Assembly: GCA_964528795.1 (NCBI GenBank)
Contig: CAZGUY010000006.1
Location: 1 to 33,263, forward strand
Direction: 5' to 3'
Length of the DNA: 33,263 nucleotides
Origin: DATFJC01 sp964528795
GTDB lineage: Bacteria; Patescibacteriota; Patescibacteriia; UBA2591; UBA6264
Of this stretch, positions 29,885 to 33,263 are shown one piece after another (positions within the stretch are counted from its first letter, which is position 1; each line of letters starts with the position of its first letter). The position numbers and the translations under genes were made by a program. The notes below the pieces were generated by a model. That model did not search any database, was not told where the DNA came from, and was given only the letters and a program-made list of their open reading frames with translations.

Positions 29885-30894
29885 TAATAATCTATTTCAC
29901 TATTATCAGACACAATATGTACCCAAACAATGCCTGGAGAGAGAACTATTTCCTCTCCATTTTTTTTATAAAATCTTGTCCTTTTATCGCCTTTTAACTT
30001 TTCCCAAAAACCTTTTACAACTTCTCCATTTTTAAAAACAATTACATCTCCATTACCTTGGGTTTTAATTGATTTTCTTCCAACCTCATCAATAGTTTGA
30101 ATATTTGTTTTTTGAACTATGATAGTACTAGCATGTAATTGGTTATTTTTTGCATCTTTTAATGGTTTGCCGTTTTCATAACGAAAATATTTATTTAGAT
30201 CTTTATCATACTTCCACACAGCATCTTCTCGATATGGTATTTTTAAAACTCCTAATAAATTATTATTTTTAACTGGTTGAGATTTTTTATAATACCAACC
30301 TTTAATACTCTTATTTAAGGGTTGGATTTTATTTTTTAAAAAATTATTTATTAATACTTTTTTGGTATATAAATTATGGGGTTTTGATTTATCATAATCT
30401 CTAAAAAAATAATTACCATTTTTACCAATCTCATCTAAATTTTTAACACTATATTCCCCATTTTTAATAGATTTTAAAGCTTGAGGGCTACCTCCAGCAT
30501 GAACAAAAAGAGCATTATACTCTTTTGCCCAATCTAAAAAATAAGGTCGAGCTGATCTTACGGGACCAATTTTTTTAACTAAATCATCCTGTTTAAAAAT
30601 AGCTAAAAATCTAGTAATATCTCCTTCCACAGGAGCTTCATAAACAATTCTTGATTGAAGTAAGCCAGATACTGGTCTTGCTTTTTTAAAATTTTCTATT
30701 ATGATTGAGACTGGTCTTTTCTGCCATTTTAATAAATCAATTGGGTTTTCTTTTTTTGCAGGAATATCTTTATTGTCCTTTTTGTCTTGAACGACTTGAG
30801 TACACCCAATTAATATTAGAATTAAAAAAACCAAAAGGCATAATTTCTTGCCTTTTGATTTTTTATTAAAGTTATAATTTTTTTTATTAAGCAT
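29881..30894 (-). CDS. DUF3048 (YerB-like) lipoprotein
   Basis: A 337-aa secreted lipoprotein with lipobox LILIGC in the N-terminal hydrophobic stretch (KLCLLVFLILILIGC). The mature protein contains the DUF3048 N-terminal signature: RPVSIIIENFKKARPVSGL, RIVYEAPVEGDITRFLAIF, KIGPVRSARPYFLDWAKEYNALFVHAGGSPQAL. The C-terminal domain ends SPGIVWVHIVSDNSEIDYY, matching the PGxxWixivp end of the family. Function is unknown; B. subtilis YerB is a lipoprotein of this kind. It lies 8 nt after the bL25 gene, and its stop codon overlaps that of convergent prfA, with no terminator between them. Confidence 0.9.
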   Translation of the reverse strand: MLNKKNYNFNKKSKGKKLCLLVFLILILIGCTQVVQDKKDNKDIPAKKENPIDLLKWQKRPVSIIIENFKKARPVSGLLQSRIVYEAPVEGDITRFLAIFKQDDLVKKIGPVRSARPYFLDWAKEYNALFVHAGGSPQALKSIKNGEYSVKNLDEIGKNGNYFFRDYDKSKPHNLYTKKVLINNFLKNKIQPLNKSIKGWYYKKSQPVKNNNLLGVLKIPYREDAVWKYDKDLNKYFRYENGKPLKDAKNNQLHASTIIVQKTNIQTIDEVGRKSIKTQGNGDVIVFKNGEVVKGFWEKLKGDKRTRFYKKNGEEIVLSPGIVWVHIVSDNSEIDYY

Positions 30895-30902
30895 AGAAAA
30901 GT

Positions 30903-31340
30903 CTATTGTCCCTTTTCTTTCTTGCTTTCTTTATCTTCTTCACCTTCTTTTTCTTCTTCTTCACCTTCTTCTTCACCTTCTTTTTCTTCTTCTTCACCTT
31001 CTTCTTCACCAACAACACCAACTTTTTCTGCCATATCTTCTTCAATTTCTTCCAAGACTTCTTCCTCTTCTACTGCTTCTACAACTTTAGCTACAACCCC
31101 GTCTGGTTCTTCAAGAACATCAATGCCATCAGGAATTGGTAGATCCTTTACCCTAATAGCATCATCAAAGGTTTCTAAATCAGATACGTCTACCTCAATT
31201 TCATGAACCAAATCTTTTGGTAAACATTCTACNNNNNNNNNNNNNNNNNNNNNNNNNNNNNNNNNNNNNNNNNNNNNNNNNNNNNNNNNNNNNNNNNNNN
31301 NNNNNNNNNNNNNNNNNNNNNNNNNNNNNNNNTTTATCAT
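30903..31340 (-). CDS. rplY: Ribosomal protein bL25 (CTC/TL5-like), interrupted by an assembly gap
   Basis: bL25 binds 5S rRNA. Only the C-terminal domain (VECLPKDLVHEIEVDVSDLE, VKDLPIPDGIDVLEEPDGVVAKV) is real sequence, and it is the standard TL5/CTC extension. The 5S-binding N-terminal domain lies in the 100-N gap (31233-31332), so the true length is unknown. An ATG at 31338-31340 just before the gap may be the start (MIK or similar), but frame continuity is not proven. The C-terminus is an unusually long acidic tail (EEVLEEIEEDMAEK, then Glu/Gly/Lys repeats) ending KESKKEKGQ. It lies 8 nt upstream of the DUF3048 gene. Confidence 0.8.
   Translation of the reverse strand: MIXXXXXXXXXXXXXXXXXXXXXXXXXXXXXXXXXXVECLPKDLVHEIEVDVSDLETFDDAIRVKDLPIPDGIDVLEEPDGVVAKVVEAVEEEEVLEEIEEDMAEKVGVVGEEEGEEEEKEGEEEGEEEEKEGEEDKESKKEKGQ
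30941..31006 (-). repeat. Perfect 33-nt tandem duplication in the bL25 tail
   Basis: The units 30941-30973 and 30974-31006 are identical over 33 nt, each encoding 11 residues of the Glu/Gly/Lys tail (EEGEEEEKEGE). This is a recent in-frame tandem duplication. Confidence 0.85.
31233..31332. other. Assembly gap (100 N)
   Basis: A run of exactly 100 undetermined bases. The fixed length suggests a scaffolding placeholder rather than a measured distance. It removes the N-terminal part of bL25. Order and distance across it are not certain. Confidence 0.95.
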
Positions 31341-31388
31341 ACTTTAAAAATGTTACTATATTTTAATTCTTTTGTAAAGCCCTTGAGT

Positions 31389-32480
31389 TTAAGATTTTAA
31401 AAATGGCTGATGAATAAGGGAGCTTTCTACCAAACCTATAGCCAGCATGCTTATAACTAAAGAACTACCCCCATAACTCACAAAAGGTAAAGGTAATCCA
31501 ATAATTGGGAAAAGGCCAATATTCATACTCACATTTACTATCATCTGCAAGAAGAGATAAACTCCAACCCCTAAACCTAAAACCATACTAAAATTATCAT
31601 AAACTGCTAAACTAATTTTAATAAGCCGGAAAATAACAAATATATACAACCCTAAAAGCAACAATGAACCGATAAGACCAAACTCTTCAGCTAAGACAGC
31701 AAACACAAAATCATTGTGGGGTTCAGGTAAAAACTTTAATTGAGATTGAGTACCAAGCCCAAAACCTCTTCCAAAAACCTTGCCCGATCCAACTGCTATT
31801 TTTGATTGAGTAATTTGGTAAACACTTTCTCCTGAACCTTGCTGGGGACGTAAAAAATCTACTATTCTTTCTTTTTGATAGGGCTTAAGTATAAAAAACC
31901 AACTTACTACAAGCAAGATAGCAATCAATAAAAAAATAGAGATTAAATGCTTTTTGCTTTTATCAACTAAAAATAAGACCCCTAAAGCTATAATCATAAT
32001 TACCAAAGCAGATCCTAAGTCAGGTTGTCTAGATATTAAATAAACCAAAGGAGAGATTAATAAAAAACTAATAACTATATCACTTATTTTAACGGGCCGT
32101 CTTGCTTCTTGCCAAAATTTAGCCAAAACTAAAATAGCTACTATTTTAGCCAATTCGGTCGGTTGAAAATTAAAAAAACCAAAATTCAGCCACCCCTTAA
32201 CACCTCTTATTTCTCGACCAAATATTAAAACTGCTATTAGCAAAAAAATTGTTAATATATAAATCCAGTAAGTAGTAGATTTGAAAAAACGAAAATCAGT
32301 AAAAGTGGCTGCAAAAAAAACTAAAAGGCCTATGATTACAAAAATAAATTGCTTTTTAAAATAATTAGTTGCCCCACTTCTTAGAGACAAACTATAAAGT
32401 ATGGCTAAACCAAGTATAATAAGTAAAAGCATTCCAAAAAACAAGCCCAAATCAAAACGTTTAAGTTTTTTCTGCTTCAT
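31389..32480 (-). CDS. rodA: Rod shape-determining protein RodA (SEDS glycosyltransferase)
   Basis: SEDS-family peptidoglycan glycosyltransferase that polymerises lipid II with a class B PBP during elongation. The 363-aa protein has about 10 membrane segments. Characteristic segments are RGVKGWLNFGFFNFQPTELAKI, ISRQPDLGSALVIMIIALGVLFL (with the catalytic Asp in QPDLG), FLPEPHNDFVFAVLAEEFGLIGSL and GLFPIIGLPLPFVSYGGSSLVI. The RodA branch is favoured over FtsW by the short N-terminus. The start is preceded by a membrane-anchored gene 6 nt upstream. Confidence 0.95.
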   Translation of the reverse strand: MKQKKLKRFDLGLFFGMLLLIILGLAILYSLSLRSGATNYFKKQFIFVIIGLLVFFAATFTDFRFFKSTTYWIYILTIFLLIAVLIFGREIRGVKGWLNFGFFNFQPTELAKIVAILVLAKFWQEARRPVKISDIVISFLLISPLVYLISRQPDLGSALVIMIIALGVLFLVDKSKKHLISIFLLIAILLVVSWFFILKPYQKERIVDFLRPQQGSGESVYQITQSKIAVGSGKVFGRGFGLGTQSQLKFLPEPHNDFVFAVLAEEFGLIGSLLLLGLYIFVIFRLIKISLAVYDNFSMVLGLGVGVYLFLQMIVNVSMNIGLFPIIGLPLPFVSYGGSSLVISMLAIGLVESSLIHQPFLKS

Positions 32481-32486
32481 AAAAAA

Positions 32487-33263
32487 TTACTTTACCGGCA
32501 TGTAAACCTGCTGATTAAAGACATCTAATAAGGGGATAATTTGAACACTGTACGCAGAAGGGATATCAGTCCATCTGAAACTAATAGTCCTTTCTTGCTC
32601 AGATTCTAATTTTTTAACAGGTATTTCATGAACTCCTACTATATTAGTATTATCAAAAAGTAGCACTAAACAAGGGATTTCCCAAAAACTATATATTGAT
32701 TCATTTTTTATTTTAAATGAAACTTGAGGTAAGGAAACCATTTGATCTTTAGGAACAACAAAATCTACTTTGGGTTCAGAAATTTTAATACGAGATAAAA
32801 TTTGTAGCTTCTTTTGGTCTTCTTTACGAACCCTTTTCCAATCTATATCTTTAATAACAAAATCTAAGCCACTTAAATCCACAACTTTTTCTCTAAAAAC
32901 AGGAGCTATAATATTAGAATCAGGCATTAAAAAGATTTCTTTTGTATTTGTCTCTCCACCATTCCAAATAAACTTATATTTTAAATTATCAATTCTCCAA
33001 TTCTTATTTGGATTATGAACTCGAGCAATAAGATCATATATACTTTCGCCTGTTTTTAAGGCCCTTGTGCTATCAATAAAAATATCTTGTGGCTTAAATC
33101 GATCGTGGAGCTTAGCATAATTTATTCGATCTTTTGTTAATTCCTCTAAATTTTCTTGATGCAATTTTGTTCCTTTAATATATATAACTAAATTATATAT
33201 AAAAATTCCCCACCATAAAACTATTAAAAAAATTAAAATACCATAAATTGTTTTTTCAATTTG
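32487..33263 (-). CDS. Membrane-anchored protein, 5' end missing
   Basis: The frame is open to the window edge: upstream of the TTG at 33164 it still encodes 33 residues, QIEKTIYGILIFLIVLWWGIF then YNLVIYIKGTK, including a clear membrane segment. The visible part (about 258 aa) therefore starts with a membrane anchor near its N-terminus, followed by an extracytoplasmic region rich in beta strands with no Cys pairs or enzyme motif I recognise. Two similar segments (IYDLIARVHNPNKNWRIDNLKYKF and SFKIKNESIYSFWEIPCLVLLF) look like paired Ig-like strands. It is 6 nt upstream of rodA, so a cell-envelope role is plausible but unproven. Confidence 0.7.
   Translation of the reverse strand, partial: QIEKTIYGILIFLIVLWWGIFIYNLVIYIKGTKLHQENLEELTKDRINYAKLHDRFKPQDIFIDSTRALKTGESIYDLIARVHNPNKNWRIDNLKYKFIWNGGETNTKEIFLMPDSNIIAPVFREKVVDLSGLDFVIKDIDWKRVRKEDQKKLQILSRIKISEPKVDFVVPKDQMVSLPQVSFKIKNESIYSFWEIPCLVLLFDNTNIVGVHEIPVKKLESEQERTISFRWTDIPSAYSVQIIPLLDVFNQQVYMPVK

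Overview
The window is about 33 kb of AT-rich bacterial DNA with short spacers, small core genes and an almost entirely housekeeping content. Archaeal-type UMP kinase, ADP-forming acetyl-CoA synthetase in place of Pta/AckA, RNase J, a CPR-style pilin, a very short TsaB, and the shortage of biosynthetic genes point to Candidate Phyla Radiation (Patescibacteria). This is inference from family content; no marker tree was possible. UGA is a normal stop here (for example at 10575 and 25384), so the code is not the UGA-glycine code of Gracilibacteria/Absconditabacteria. A run of exactly 100 Ns (31233-31332) shows that this is a scaffolded, probably metagenome-derived, assembly.

Layout. 1-3.2 kb (minus): start of a probable rpoD, dnaG with its promoter, a membrane-anchored methyltransferase and an SDR oxidoreductase. 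3.4-6.8 kb (minus): accessory stretch with a pyrimidine-dimer glycosylase-like protein, a frameshifted small gene, a transglutaminase-like protein, a MazG-like pyrophosphohydrolase with no AUG/GUG/UUG start, a small basic protein, tRNA-Ser(GGA) and an 84-aa orphan with a near-consensus promoter. 6.8-14.3 kb (minus): PEP synthase, both subunits of ADP-forming acetyl-CoA synthetase, a Tic20/DUF4870-like membrane protein, RNase J, acylphosphatase and a membrane phosphoesterase. 14.4-15.9 kb (plus): an MFS transporter behind a roughly 280-nt leader that folds as a three-way junction plus terminator/antiterminator and holds a 43-codon ORF. 15.9-18.6 kb: short TsaB (minus) and a 709-aa PP2C-like/TM/propeller protein (plus). 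18.6-19.9 kb (minus): rplJ-rplL with an L10 leader. 19.9-26.7 kb (minus): rpsB-tsf-PSP1-DJ-1 lipoprotein-gapA-argS-pilin-pyrH as one co-directional run. 26.7-29.9 kb: TMTC-like GT-C/TPR membrane protein (minus), then rpmE-prfA (plus). 29.9-33.3 kb (minus): a membrane-anchored protein running off the edge, rodA, gapped bL25 and a DUF3048 lipoprotein.

Most interesting signals. (1) The MFS leader can form mutually exclusive terminator and antiterminator helices and looks like an inducible attenuator, either ribosome-mediated or an unclassified aptamer. (2) Ribosomal protein bL12 has a lysine-rich N-terminal extension of about 65 residues; 30 nt of its DNA match, with one mismatch, the lysine-rich linker of the convergent 709-aa gene. 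bL31 and bL25 also have long charged tails. (3) Strong GGAGG Shine-Dalgarno sites appear before only three genes, all accessory, whereas the core genes checked have none. (4) The MazG-like gene lies in an open frame with no standard start codon.
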